DNA of 64,000 bases from DASZTU01 sp035493835 (GTDB lineage Bacteria; Pseudomonadota; Alphaproteobacteria; Rhizobiales; Devosiaceae): positions 10,265-74,264 of the forward strand of contig DATJHO010000088.1 of the NCBI GenBank assembly GCA_035493835.1, given 5' to 3'. Positions 43,619 through 53,055 of the stretch are shown in pieces. The stretch's first letter is position 1. Every line of letters starts with the position of its first letter. Both the position numbers and the translations under genes were made by a program. A model generated the notes under the pieces. That model did no database searches and was not told the origin of the DNA. It was given only the letters and a program-made list of their open reading frames with translations.

Positions 43619-44566
43619 CTATGCGCCGTCGCTGATGGCGATCGTCAGGCGATAGCTCCGGCTCTCCCCCGGCTGCAGCACTGCCTCGCCCGCGGGCGTG
43701 CCGTCCGCGTTACGGCCATGCGAACAGGGCTCCACGGCGAGGACGCCTACACGGGGTCTCAAATCCTTCCAGAACTGCACATAGGGTAGCGTGTCGGGGC
43801 TGAACCCAACCGCAACCCTGAGCGGCCGTTCGCCGCCTGTCGAAATCGCCGCCCCTGCCTCGATCCCCGCCGGTGAAGGCAAGAGTTTTACCTGTGGCTT
43901 CATCTCGGCATCGGCGAGGCCGATCGCTGGCCAAACTGCCGTCTCCCCGAGCGTCACTAGCGAACCGTCCGCGATGGCCGGATAGCCGAAGTTGATGTGG
44001 TAGAGCACTGCATGCGGCGTAGCGACAGGTCCATTGTTCTCGACGCGATCGAAAATGCGCAGCGACGTGCCGCCGATCGGCGCCTCGATGCGCCGCGTCA
44101 GCTTGAGGTTCTCCTTGCCATATGCGGCTTGGATGATGTCACCCTCGCAATAGAGCACCGGCTCCTCGCGATCCCAGTCTTCTCCATAGGCCCTGAGCCG
44201 CGCCGGCGAGAACGGCAGCCGCCCATGCAGCGGCTTGCCGTCGGCCTGAAGGATATGATCGAGGCCCGTCGTGGCGAGGAGGCCCGAAAAGCTCCGATCG
44301 AACCCTCTGCCGGCTTCCCCCTCGACGTCGGTGAGGAAGGGGCTGCGCAGCCCCTGCGCGCTCTGCCATGCCATCGGCGTGCCCTTGTAGTGCAGGGTGC
44401 CGATATCGAGCGAGCGGTCGACCGTCACGAGAAAATCGAAGCCGCCACCGCTCGAGAACAGCAAAGCCCGCACACCGCGCTCGGGACCATCGTCCAGCAC
44501 GATCTGGCGAACGGACGCGAACTGCCGCAGGTCGCCGACCTTCGCTGCAATGTCCTCGATCTTCAT
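43619..44566 (-). CDS. DUF4432 aldose-1-epimerase-like protein
   Basis: 315 residues with the galactose-mutarotase-like beta-sandwich pattern of DUF4432: VTVDRSLDIGTLHYKGTPMAW, the central GRLPFSPARLR, and VLYHINFGYP followed by a long C-terminal sheet. Relatives are predicted to interconvert sugar anomers or bind sugars. It sits downstream of the GntR gene and the Opp-type operon on the same strand, supporting a carbohydrate role for that locus. Confidence 0.8.
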   Translation of the reverse strand: MKIEDIAAKVGDLRQFASVRQIVLDDGPERGVRALLFSSGGGFDFLVTVDRSLDIGTLHYKGTPMAWQSAQGLRSPFLTDVEGEAGRGFDRSFSGLLATTGLDHILQADGKPLHGRLPFSPARLRAYGEDWDREEPVLYCEGDIIQAAYGKENLKLTRRIEAPIGGTSLRIFDRVENNGPVATPHAVLYHINFGYPAIADGSLVTLGETAVWPAIGLADAEMKPQVKLLPSPAGIEAGAAISTGGERPLRVAVGFSPDTLPYVQFWKDLRPRVGVLAVEPCSHGRNADGTPAGEAVLQPGESRSYRLTIAISDGA

Positions 44567-44758
44567 GGCGGCTCCTCAGGGTACGCGGCGGGCGAAAGGA
44601 CAGTCTCGCGGCGGCGTCCCGAACAAACGCCGGGCGCAAAGCCATAGCCCATCCAGGTAAGGGGAGCGAGATTTTCCTCGGACGGGCCCCGATCCTGACC
44701 GCATCCACCACCTCAATGATGATGCCGTCCAAAATACGAGCTGTTTGACTCGGACGAC

Positions 44759-44815
44759 TTGGCTGTGAAACGACGCAGTCGATTGCCGCCTCCCCGGTTA
44801 GGCAGATCAAAGATT
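44759..44815. repeat. Dispersed repeat, copy A
   Basis: About 57 bases resembling 59321-59377 in the same orientation, with an identical 17-base core (GAAACGACGCAGTCGAT, 44767-44783) and roughly 80 percent identity overall. It begins just past the GntR stop codon. Read on the minus strand both copies could encode DLPxxGGGxRLRRF, so it may derive from coding DNA. Origin unknown. Confidence 0.55.
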
Positions 44816-44818
44816 TGC

Positions 44819-45532
44819 TCAAAATTCGGCCAGGTCGGTGACCCGGTCGAGGATGTCGGCCTTGGCATTCTGTGCGTGGATGAGCACGGCGGCCTCGGCC
44901 CGGTCCTCCTCGCCGGAGGCGAGGGCATCGATGATCTCCTCATGTTCCCGAATGATCTCCGCTTCGCGGCCTTCGGCAAAGCCGTAGCGCATGCGAATCG
45001 AGCGAAAGATGTTGGAGTGGTCGCGCCGAACCTTCACCGCTTGCGGGTTGCCGACGATCTCTCCGATGTATTCGTGAAAGCCGCTGCTCAGAGCCGAGGC
45101 CTGCTCGCCGTCCCCGATCAGCCTTGCCTCATGCAGCCGCAGATTGATTTGCCGGAGGTGCTCGATGTTCTCGGGGGTCACCACCTTCACGGCGCGGCGG
45201 GCGAGCATGACGTCGATCGCTTCGCGGATGTCGAAGATGTTGGACACGAGCTGGCGCGTTATGACGCGAACCGTGGCGCCCCGGTTCGGAACGATGTCGA
45301 CCAGCCCCTCGCCCTGCAGTTGCTGCAGGGCTTCCCGGATCGGGTTGGTGCTCACCATGTAGCGGCGCGACAGGTCCTGGACCTTGAGCCGCATGCCCGG
45401 CTCGAACTCGCCGCTGAAAATAGCCTGACGCATTGCATCGCCCAGGCGAGAGTAATTAGTGCCGATCTGGAAGGTTTCGTCAGGCGCAAAACGGTCTCGT
45501 TCGGAATAATCGGTTTTCGCACCCTGTTCCAT
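44819..45532 (-). CDS. GntR-family regulator with FCD domain
   Basis: 237 residues from the ATG at 45532; an in-frame GTG at 45547 with GAGAG upstream is an alternative. The winged helix includes VQDLSRRYMVSTNPIREALQ, and the C-terminal helical FCD ligand domain has the expected acidic and histidine residues (FHEYI, EHEEIIDAL). Such regulators sense sugar acids or amino acids. It lies between the DUF4432 gene and the Opp-type operon and is their likely controller. Confidence 0.9.
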   Translation of the reverse strand: MEQGAKTDYSERDRFAPDETFQIGTNYSRLGDAMRQAIFSGEFEPGMRLKVQDLSRRYMVSTNPIREALQQLQGEGLVDIVPNRGATVRVITRQLVSNIFDIREAIDVMLARRAVKVVTPENIEHLRQINLRLHEARLIGDGEQASALSSGFHEYIGEIVGNPQAVKVRRDHSNIFRSIRMRYGFAEGREAEIIREHEEIIDALASGEEDRAEAAVLIHAQNAKADILDRVTDLAEF

Positions 45533-45595
45533 ATTCAGCCTACCCACGAAATACTCTCTCTGTTTTGTTGGATGATAGGTTGGTACTGCGGAAAT

Positions 45596-46666
45596 TCAAG
45601 CGACAATCCCCTTTAGCTCGATGGTTTCGGCATAGTGGCAGGCCACTTGCCGCCCATCGGCCAAGGCCCGCATTCGCGGCTCGAGCGTGCGGCAGAGATC
45701 CGTAGCGAAGGGGCAGCGCGGATTGAAGAGACACCCCTTGGGCGGCTTCGCCGGGTCGGGTACCTCGCCTTCGAGCCGGGCGCGAACCCTTCCCCGGCGC
45801 TCCGGCGAGGGGATGGGAATAGCGGCTATGAGCGCCGCCGTATAGGGGTGGCGGGGACGGTGGAACATCTCCTCCGAGCGAGAGAATTCGACCAAGCGCC
45901 CGGCGTACATCACCGCGATATAGTCCGAAACGAGCTTGACCACCGACAGGTCGTGGCTGACGAATAGATAGGTCAGGTGGAACTCGTCCTGCAATTCTTG
46001 CAGCAGGTTTAGGGTCTGTGCGCGGACCGAGACGTCGAGCGCGGAGACCGCCTCGTCGGCCACTACGATGTGTGGCCGCACGACCAGCGCCCGGGCGATG
46101 ACGATGCGCTGGCGCTCGCCGCCGGAAAACGCATGCGGATAGCGTGACATGTATTCGGGGCGTAGTCCGACCCTGCGCATCATGTCCGCGACCCGTTCGA
46201 CGACCTCCGGGCGGGGCACGCCTTTCGTGAAAAGCGGTTGGCCAATCGCCTGCAGCACCGTCTGGCGCGGATTGAGCGAGGTGAAGGGATCCTGGAATAT
46301 CAGTCTTAGATCGGTGCGATATTTCGCCAGCGTCCTGTCGTCCGCGGAAGCGAGGTCGATCCAATCCTCGCTGTCCCGCGGCCGATAGTTGACGATGCCG
46401 GCGGTCGGGCGGTGGGCACGCAGAATGGCGCGCCCCAACGTCGACTTGCCGCACCCGGATTCCCCCACGAGGCCCACGGTCTCGCCTTCGGCCACCGTGA
46501 AACTGATCCCGTCGACGGCCCGTACGATCCCCATCTTGGACTTGCGGAGAGCGGACGTGCTGCCGAAATGGATTCTCAAATCGCGGACGTCGAGGCAGAG
46601 CCGCCCGCGAGACGGATCGAACGCCAACGGCATAGCACTTTCGGCGATCGCCGGTTCAAGGCTCAT
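45596..46666 (-). CDS. Opp/Dpp-type ABC importer ATPase (OppF/DppF family)
   Basis: 356 residues from the ATG at 46666, which overlaps the OppD-type stop (ATGA). Walker A GESGCGKST, signature FSGGERQRI, Walker B VVADEAVSALD and the C-terminal Cys-rich tail (GCLFNPRCPFATDLC), which binds an iron-sulfur cluster in characterised relatives. Forms the ATPase heterodimer with the 46663-47703 product. The longer frame upstream is open only by chance. Confidence 0.92.
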   Translation of the reverse strand: MSLEPAIAESAMPLAFDPSRGRLCLDVRDLRIHFGSTSALRKSKMGIVRAVDGISFTVAEGETVGLVGESGCGKSTLGRAILRAHRPTAGIVNYRPRDSEDWIDLASADDRTLAKYRTDLRLIFQDPFTSLNPRQTVLQAIGQPLFTKGVPRPEVVERVADMMRRVGLRPEYMSRYPHAFSGGERQRIVIARALVVRPHIVVADEAVSALDVSVRAQTLNLLQELQDEFHLTYLFVSHDLSVVKLVSDYIAVMYAGRLVEFSRSEEMFHRPRHPYTAALIAAIPIPSPERRGRVRARLEGEVPDPAKPPKGCLFNPRCPFATDLCRTLEPRMRALADGRQVACHYAETIELKGIVA

Positions 46667-47703
46667 CGGGCGATCTCCAGGGCGTGGTCCTGCCAGGCCG
46701 ACGCGCAAGCCGCATCGTGCTGGAAGCACCGCGAAAGGCGTGTGTCGCTGAGTTGAACGAGGGGTGGCGTGCTGGCGTCGCAGATGCCGGCTCTACGCTC
46801 GGCGCATCGGGACTGGAATGGACAGCCCGGCGGGCGGGCCAGCGGATTGGGCACCATGCCGTTGATCTGGCTGAGCTGCGTGCCCCGTGGCAGGTCGAGT
46901 CGCGGCAGGGAGTTGAGCAAGGCCCTCGTGTAAGGATGCTGCGGCCTCTGGAACAGCTCGAACACATCGCCTTGTTCCATCGTCTTGCCGAGGTACATGA
47001 CCGTGACGTCGTCGGCCGTTTCCGCGACAACGCCCAGATCGTGGGTAATCAGCATGATGGAAATGCCGTAATCGCGCTGCAGCTCTCGCATGAGGTCGAG
47101 CACGTTCGCCTGGGTGGTCACGTCGAGCGCCGTTGTGGGCTCGTCGGCGATCAGCAGGTCGGGATTGCACGACAGCGCCATGGCGATCATGGCGCGCTGG
47201 CGCATGCCGCCGGAAAGCGTGAACGGGAAGGTGTCGAAGCGTGACGCCGGATCGGGCATGCCGACCCGCCCCAGCAACTCGATGGCACGTTCCTTGGCGA
47301 CGCGTCGGCCGACCCGTTCGTGCAGCAAAATCATTTCCGTGATCTGGTCGCCGATGGTGTGCACCGGCGACATGGAAGTCATTGGCTCCTGGAAGATCAT
47401 GGCGATGTGCTTGCCGCGGATCGCCCGCATCTCCTTGCCGTTCGGGTCGAGTTTGGCGAGATCCACCGTTCCGCCGTCGGCATAGTGATAAATGATCTCG
47501 CCGCCAACGATGCGGCCGGGTTTCCTGAGGAGCTGCATGATCGCGTAGGAGGCAATCGACTTGCCGGATCCGCTTTCGCCGACGATGCACATCGTGCGGT
47601 TGCGATGCAGCGTCAGGTCGAGCCCATCGACGGCCCTGACCACGCCCTCCCGGGTGAAGAAGTGGGCTTGGAGGTTCCTGACTTCGAGCAATAGGTCTGA
47701 CAT
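46663..47703 (-). CDS. Opp/Dpp-type ABC importer ATPase (OppD/DppD family)
   Basis: 346 residues from the ATG at 47703 (MSDLLLEVRNLQAHFFTREG, the usual OppD beginning); the open frame continuing 250 codons upstream overlaps the permease gene and is rejected. Walker A GESGSGKSI, signature LSGGMRQRAMIAMAL, Walker B LLIADEPTTALD, and a C-terminal GCPFQSRCAERRAGIC cysteine tail. Partner of the OppF-type ATPase. Confidence 0.92.
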   Translation of the reverse strand: MSDLLLEVRNLQAHFFTREGVVRAVDGLDLTLHRNRTMCIVGESGSGKSIASYAIMQLLRKPGRIVGGEIIYHYADGGTVDLAKLDPNGKEMRAIRGKHIAMIFQEPMTSMSPVHTIGDQITEMILLHERVGRRVAKERAIELLGRVGMPDPASRFDTFPFTLSGGMRQRAMIAMALSCNPDLLIADEPTTALDVTTQANVLDLMRELQRDYGISIMLITHDLGVVAETADDVTVMYLGKTMEQGDVFELFQRPQHPYTRALLNSLPRLDLPRGTQLSQINGMVPNPLARPPGCPFQSRCAERRAGICDASTPPLVQLSDTRLSRCFQHDAACASAWQDHALEIAR

Positions 47704-47717
47704 GGTCGTGGACGATC

Positions 47718-48884
47718 TCAGATGGAGCTGTAGGGATCGGCGGCGTCGCGCAGCCCATCGCCCAGGAAGTTGAGGGAAAGCACGGCAACCACCACGGCGA
47801 TGCCGGGGAGGAGCAGCCAGGGAGAGGTAGCGACCGTATTGACGTTCTGCGCTTCCTTGAGCAGCACACCCCACGATACCGTGGGTGCCTGCAAGCCGAT
47901 GCCAAGGAAGGAGAGTGCCGTCTCGGCGAGGATCATCTCCGGAATGGCGAGCGTCGTCACCGCGATCACATGCGATGCGAAGGATGGTACGATCTGCCGC
48001 ATGATGATGTCGAATTCGCCGACGCCGTCGAGCCGGGCAGCGGTCACGTATTCCTCGCCCTTCAGGGCCATCACCTTGCCGCGGACCTCGCGGGCCAGCG
48101 AGGTCCAGCCGACCAGCGAGAGGAGCACGGTGATCATCAGGTAGACGCCGAGGGGCGGCCATGACAACGGAATTGCCGCGGCAAGCCCCATCCACAGCGG
48201 GATGGTCGGCATGGAGCGCAGAAACTCCATCGTCCGCTGGATAATCTTGTCGACGAGCCCACCGTAGTAGCCGGAAATGCCCCCGAGGATCAGGCCGATG
48301 ATCAGGCTGAGCGCCACGCCGAGCAGGCCGATCGACATGGAGACACGCGCCCCGTAGATGATGCGCGAGAGATTGTCGCGCCCCAGGCGATCCGATCCGA
48401 GCAGGTAGAAGGGTTGCCTTGGGGCGAGCGGTCCGATGAGGTGCCGGTCCCAGGTGAACAGTCCCCACATCCGATACGAATCCCCCTTCACGAATAGCCC
48501 GATGGGAATGTGGTGCGTCTCATCCGGCACGTAGCTGCGCCGGTAGGACACGGGATCCATCTTGGACGTGAAGGCAAGGACGTGGGGCGCAAAGCTCATC
48601 GTGTCGCGGTCGAACAAATGGATGACCTGGGGCGGCACGTATTTGAAGCGGGCGTTGTTCGAGTTGGGGTCTTGCGGTGCGAGGAATTCGCAAAACGCGC
48701 CGACGAAATAGATGAACAGCACGATGCAGCCAGCGATCACGGCGGCCCTGTGGCGCGTGAATTTCCACCACATCAGGCGCCACTGGCCCGCGACCTCCTG
48801 GCTGCGCGGCACCCTCTCGGCGGCAAGCGGGATGTCGCGGGACGCGGCCGGGTCGGCGGCTATGGGTTTGGTGTCGATTGTCAT
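47718..48884 (-). CDS. Opp/Agp-type ABC importer permease (DppC family, long form)
   Basis: 388 residues, about 90 longer than typical DppC, with the extra length in an N-terminal tail and a large periplasmic loop. Six membrane segments and the EAA motif (YVTAARLDGVGEFDIIMRQI) are present. The long form is also seen in AgpC-like oligosaccharide importers of rhizobia. It overlaps or nearly abuts the DppB-type gene upstream. Confidence 0.9.
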   Translation of the reverse strand: MTIDTKPIAADPAASRDIPLAAERVPRSQEVAGQWRLMWWKFTRHRAAVIAGCIVLFIYFVGAFCEFLAPQDPNSNNARFKYVPPQVIHLFDRDTMSFAPHVLAFTSKMDPVSYRRSYVPDETHHIPIGLFVKGDSYRMWGLFTWDRHLIGPLAPRQPFYLLGSDRLGRDNLSRIIYGARVSMSIGLLGVALSLIIGLILGGISGYYGGLVDKIIQRTMEFLRSMPTIPLWMGLAAAIPLSWPPLGVYLMITVLLSLVGWTSLAREVRGKVMALKGEEYVTAARLDGVGEFDIIMRQIVPSFASHVIAVTTLAIPEMILAETALSFLGIGLQAPTVSWGVLLKEAQNVNTVATSPWLLLPGIAVVVAVLSLNFLGDGLRDAADPYSSI

Positions 48885-48888
48885 GGCA

Positions 48889-49872
48889 CTATTCCAGCCG
48901 GATCCGCGGGTCCAACATCGCCAGCAGGATGTCGGAAACCAGCGTGCCGACCAGGGTCAACATGGACAGCATCAAGATGAACGCCCCCGCGAGGTACATG
49001 TCCTGGCTCTGCAAAGCTGTCAGCAGCAGCGGGCCGACTGTGGGCAGGTTGAGCACGACCGAGGCGATGACCGCGCCCGAAATCAGGCTGGGCAGCACCC
49101 AGCCGACGGTCGAAACGAACGGGTTCAACGCGATGCGCACCGGGTATTTGAAGATCAGGCTCAATTCCGGCAGCCCCTTGGCCCGCGCCGTAGTCACGTA
49201 GGGCTTGTTCAATTCGTCGAGCAGGTTGGCGCGCATGATCCGGACGAGCTCGGCCGTCTTGGCGGCGCCGACCACGATCATCGGAATCCACAGATGCGCC
49301 AGCAAATCCTCGAACTTGGCGAACGACCAGGGCGCCTTGGAGTACTCCGGCGAAAACAGGCCGCCCACGCTCTGCCCGAAGAACTGGAAGCCGATATACA
49401 TCAACACCAGCGCGAGCAGGAAATTCGGAATCGCCAAGCCGATGAAGCCGATGAAGGTAAAGACGTAGTCGCCGATCGAATATTGTCGGATGGCGGAATA
49501 TACCCCGATGGGAAACGACACCGCCCAGGCGAACAACAACGTCGAGATGGACAGGATCATCGTGAAACCGAGCTGATCCCAGATCAGGTCGGCCACCGGG
49601 CGCTGCCACTGGAAGGAATAGCCGAAGTCGCCGCGAAAGATGATCGCGGAAATCCAACTCCAGTATTGCACGTAGATCGGTTGATCGAGTCCGTAGCGTT
49701 CCCGGAGGAAATCAAGCTGCTGCTGGCTCATTTCCGAGCCCGCTTCCAAGCCCGCTGCCAGGGTCGTCAGGAAGTCGCCCGGCGGCAGCTGGATGATGAA
49801 AAAGGCAGCGATGGAAATGAACACCATCATGACGATCATCATCGCCAGGCGGCGGAGGATGAACCCGCTCAT
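48889..49872 (-). CDS. Opp/Agp-type ABC importer permease (DppB family)
   Basis: 327 residues from the ATG at 49872 (MSGFILRRL, typical), overlapping the stop of the 49869-50852 gene by four bases. Six membrane segments, the DppB ERYGLDQPIYVQYWSWISAI segment and the EAA loop (YVTTARAKGLPELSLIFKYP). Forms the channel with the 47718-48884 permease. Confidence 0.92.
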   Translation of the reverse strand: MSGFILRRLAMMIVMMVFISIAAFFIIQLPPGDFLTTLAAGLEAGSEMSQQQLDFLRERYGLDQPIYVQYWSWISAIIFRGDFGYSFQWQRPVADLIWDQLGFTMILSISTLLFAWAVSFPIGVYSAIRQYSIGDYVFTFIGFIGLAIPNFLLALVLMYIGFQFFGQSVGGLFSPEYSKAPWSFAKFEDLLAHLWIPMIVVGAAKTAELVRIMRANLLDELNKPYVTTARAKGLPELSLIFKYPVRIALNPFVSTVGWVLPSLISGAVIASVVLNLPTVGPLLLTALQSQDMYLAGAFILMLSMLTLVGTLVSDILLAMLDPRIRLE

Positions 49873-50852
49873 TTTCCGGCGCCCTGCTGACGGCCGTGAA
49901 GCGTCTCGCGATACCACTGCGGCTCGTAGGCGAGCGGGGCTTCCAGCCTGTCCTTGCGGCCGTGCCAGAAGTCGGTGCCGTTGACGAGGTAGCGCAGGCT
50001 GAGTTCCAGCGCCTGCCCGTACATGCTCTGGTTGAGGCCGTCGCGGCTGGCCGCTTCGATCGCCGACTGGCTGACGGAGCCGCCGGCGTGGATGGCCCTG
50101 GCCACTTCGATCATCGGATCGTCGTCGCGGTAGAAATTGGTTTCGACGCCAAACTCCTCGATCAGCGCCGGATCGGGCGTGGTGAAGGCATCGATCCAGA
50201 TCTGGGTGTCCAGGTATCGCGGCTGCATGTAGTCGAATACGTGATCCTGCCAGGCGAGGAACGAGTTGTCGTCATAGGGCTGCGGCGGCTTGAAGGTGTG
50301 CGCCGACAGCAGCGCACGCTGGAACATCGTCCCCACGAATTCCTCGAACACCTTGCCGACGGGGCCAAGTTCGTTGGAGAGGAAAAAGCGGGCGAACGGC
50401 TCCTCGCTGCCGTTGACGTACACCTTCTTGAACACATGCACGTCGTAATAGGCCGAGCACTGCTGCACGCGGCGGGTATCGACCTCGTCTTCGTGCCCCC
50501 TGCCCTTCGGTGTTTGCTGCAGCACTTCGTGCGCAAGGTTCCATTCGGCTCCCGCATGGACGGAGAGCAACGGCTTGGCCACCGTATCGCACGCCTGATG
50601 GGTGATGCCGCCGACCGCCCAGGCGAGGCGGCGATCGATGACCGGATGCGCCTCCGGGGTGTTCCAACTGGCGCGCGCCAACTCGATCAGGGGCTGCATC
50701 CATTTGGAGCCGGCGCGCGTGCAGGCGCCGAGCCGAGCGATCTGGGGCTGGCGGCGGCAGGCTTCGACGAAGGCCGGTTCGATGCGCTGGTCGCGTTGCA
50801 TCAGGCGCAGGCTGTCGTCGAAGACCGCCCAGTGGGTTAGCATGTCCGACAT
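49869..50852 (-). CDS. Uncharacterised protein embedded in Opp-type operon
   Basis: 327 residues, no signal peptide, no membrane segment. It lies between the binding-protein and first permease genes and overlaps the latter (ATGA), so it is translationally coupled to the importer. I do not recognise a family. Candidate metal ligands include H7, H85 with D89 (THQACD), H99, H108-E109 and H139; the HxxxD pattern is distantly reminiscent of zinc-dependent phospholipase C/P1 nuclease folds, but this is a weak analogy. A hydrolase or accessory protein acting on the imported compound is plausible. Confidence 0.8.
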   Translation of the reverse strand: MSDMLTHWAVFDDSLRLMQRDQRIEPAFVEACRRQPQIARLGACTRAGSKWMQPLIELARASWNTPEAHPVIDRRLAWAVGGITHQACDTVAKPLLSVHAGAEWNLAHEVLQQTPKGRGHEDEVDTRRVQQCSAYYDVHVFKKVYVNGSEEPFARFFLSNELGPVGKVFEEFVGTMFQRALLSAHTFKPPQPYDDNSFLAWQDHVFDYMQPRYLDTQIWIDAFTTPDPALIEEFGVETNFYRDDDPMIEVARAIHAGGSVSQSAIEAASRDGLNQSMYGQALELSLRYLVNGTDFWHGRKDRLEAPLAYEPQWYRETLHGRQQGAGK

Positions 50853-50926
50853 TTCGGCTGTCCTTACATATCCGTATCACGCCTGTCCGCTCCGGCGGGC
50901 TCGCCGGGGCGGACTTGCCGTCGGGC

Positions 50927-52852
50927 TCAATTCTTGATGGACCACTGCGCCGGTGTGCTGGGGCCCGGATAGGCGAAGGTCCAGCTGTTGATCACCTCCT
51001 GCGGCTCGACATTGTGCAGGCGGGCGGTGTGCAAACCATAGCCGGGGATGGGCAGGCCGATGCCCATGGACATGAAGTTGTCCTTGGCCACGGCCAGCAA
51101 CTGTCGGAAATAATCCTTCTGCTGCTTCGGATCGGCGGTGCCCTGCATCTTGTCGAAGAGGTCGAGGCCGCGCTGCAGGAAGGGCGGGGGCGGCTCCTGG
51201 TCGGGGCCCTGCTTCAGCTGGTAGTTGATCCAGCCGGTCCCCCAGGCCGCGTCGGGATGCAGCGGGATATAGGCGCGCGGGAACAAGAAGGCGTCGATCA
51301 TGCCACCATCACCGTCCTCGATGATGCCGTCATGCTGGTTGTTATTGCGCTGGTTGAGATAGGCCGATTTCTCCATCACGCGGAAATCGACATTGACGCC
51401 GACATCCTTCCAATAGCCGACCAGGAGCGGCGCCAGATCGACATAGGGCTGACGATCGCCGCGCACCGTCATGACGAAGGAGAGTTCCTTGCCGTCCGGG
51501 GTGAGGCGCCAGCCATTGGCGTCGCGCTTGTCGTAGCCGGCCTCGTCGAGCATCTTGTTGGCAAGGTCGGGATCGAACTTGGTGTACTGCTTGGCCATCT
51601 CCTCATTGTAGAACTCGGATTCCGGCCGCGGCGCGATCTGGTAGGGCTCGCCCTGCCCGGCGAAGATCAGATCGATGATCTCCTGCCGATTGATCGCGTA
51701 GCTCAGGGCAATGCGGAATTGCTTGTCGCGGAACGCCGCCCGTACCGCCGGATTGCGATCGGTCTCGTTGAGGTGGAGGGTCACATAGCTGGGCGCGGCG
51801 TCGACGATCTTGAAGAATTCAAGGTTGTTGCGCTTCTGGTTCTCGACGAACACTGCCTTGTTGGGCAGCGTGTTGATGTAGCGCCCGATATAGTCGACTT
51901 CGCCATTGAGCGCCTTGAGCAGCATCACCTCCTTGTCGCCCACGATCTGGTTGTCGATCTTGTCGATGTAGGGAAGCTGGTTGCCCGCGGGATCGACTTT
52001 CCAGAAGTAGGGATTGCGCTCCAGGGTGAAGTTCTGGGTGTCGGTAATGGGGGTGACGACGCGCCAGGGGAACAGCGTCGGCTTTTCCGGGTTGAACCAG
52101 GCGTTCATCTTCTTGTTGAAGCGATCGGCCCAGTCCTGGAAGCCCTGCGCCTTTGCTTCCTTGTCGGCATCGGGATTGAAGTCGATGTGAAACTGACGGA
52201 GGTAGTGCTCGGGGAAATTGGTGAGCGCCTCGCCGTCCGGCGTCGCCAATTGGTAGAGCAGCAGGGCCTTGGGCCGCTCGAAGCTCAGGCGAACGGTGTT
52301 GTCGTCCGGCGTCTCCACCTTGAGCTTGTCGGCCGGATCGATGAAGCGCGGACGATAATTCGGATCGACAGCCTTGTTGAATTGCGCATGCGCGAACCAG
52401 AACGCCACGTCATGCGAGGTGAAGGGCTGGCCGTCTGACCATTTTACCCCCTTGCGCAGCGTAAAGGTGTAGACCCGCGCATCATCGGAAACCGTCCAGC
52501 TCGCGGCAAGATCCGGCTCGACGTTCTCGACCTTGTGGTCCCAGCGCACCAGACCATCGTAACCGAGGAAGGTCTGTACCCAGGAGACATCGCTCGCGCC
52601 GGTGAACAGCATGCGCAGCGTACCGCCATAGTTCATCACGCCGTCGACGGGCTTCACCACAAGCGGATTGTCTCCGACACGTTGCGCTACCGGCGGCAGT
52701 TCGCCCGCTGCCACCAGCTTCTCCAAGATCGGGGACTGGCCCGTTGCGCTGGCCGCGACGGCGCTGCCGCCCCCCAGCGCGAAGGCGCCCGCCGTCAACA
52801 GTACCAGAACTCGCGAAGCGGCGTTCCACCGCGACAATAAGGCTGTCGTCAC
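50927..52852 (-). CDS. Opp/Agp-type ABC importer substrate-binding protein (SBP family 5)
   Basis: 641 residues, longer than peptide-binding DppA/OppA (about 540) and closer to AgpA-type oligosaccharide binders. Signal peptide ends near GSAVAAS-ATG. Landmark segments: YTFTLRKGVKWSDGQPFTSH, the VRLSFERPK strand and the C-terminal WGTGWINYQLKQGPD region. Periplasmic. First gene of the six-gene operon running down to 45596; divergent from the mandelate-racemase-group enzyme. Confidence 0.92.
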   Translation of the reverse strand: MTTALLSRWNAASRVLVLLTAGAFALGGGSAVAASATGQSPILEKLVAAGELPPVAQRVGDNPLVVKPVDGVMNYGGTLRMLFTGASDVSWVQTFLGYDGLVRWDHKVENVEPDLAASWTVSDDARVYTFTLRKGVKWSDGQPFTSHDVAFWFAHAQFNKAVDPNYRPRFIDPADKLKVETPDDNTVRLSFERPKALLLYQLATPDGEALTNFPEHYLRQFHIDFNPDADKEAKAQGFQDWADRFNKKMNAWFNPEKPTLFPWRVVTPITDTQNFTLERNPYFWKVDPAGNQLPYIDKIDNQIVGDKEVMLLKALNGEVDYIGRYINTLPNKAVFVENQKRNNLEFFKIVDAAPSYVTLHLNETDRNPAVRAAFRDKQFRIALSYAINRQEIIDLIFAGQGEPYQIAPRPESEFYNEEMAKQYTKFDPDLANKMLDEAGYDKRDANGWRLTPDGKELSFVMTVRGDRQPYVDLAPLLVGYWKDVGVNVDFRVMEKSAYLNQRNNNQHDGIIEDGDGGMIDAFLFPRAYIPLHPDAAWGTGWINYQLKQGPDQEPPPPFLQRGLDLFDKMQGTADPKQQKDYFRQLLAVAKDNFMSMGIGLPIPGYGLHTARLHNVEPQEVINSWTFAYPGPSTPAQWSIKN

Positions 52853-52957
52853 AGTCTTTCCTCCCGTTCGTCCTCAACGCGTCGGCCGTTGCGGCAATGT
52901 TCCCTGCCGTCGTCGTCGGTGCGCGTCAGGACATTGCAACCCTCGGCTTGATGTGTC

Positions 52958-52972
52958 AATCCACAATGGATT
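52958..52972. promoter_or_regulatory. Palindrome AATCCA-CAA-TGGATT, candidate GntR operator
   Basis: Perfect 6-base arms with a 3-base spacer in the divergent region between the Opp-type operon and the enolase-superfamily gene. The GntR-FCD regulator of this locus binds short palindromes of this kind, and ATCCAAC also occurs upstream of the regulator's own start on its coding strand, so it is the leading candidate ligand. Confidence 0.5.
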
Positions 52973-53055
52973 ATGTAAAATGTATTCCGCCGCATTGAGC
53001 GGCGCATCGATGCGGGCCGACCGAAAAACCCCGCCGGAAACTGGAGAGGACCGAA

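Noticed and set aside
46663..48468. 601-codon frame ending in OppD-type ATPase
   Set aside because: The first 255 codons run across the permease gene in another frame; a normal OppD start exists at 47703.
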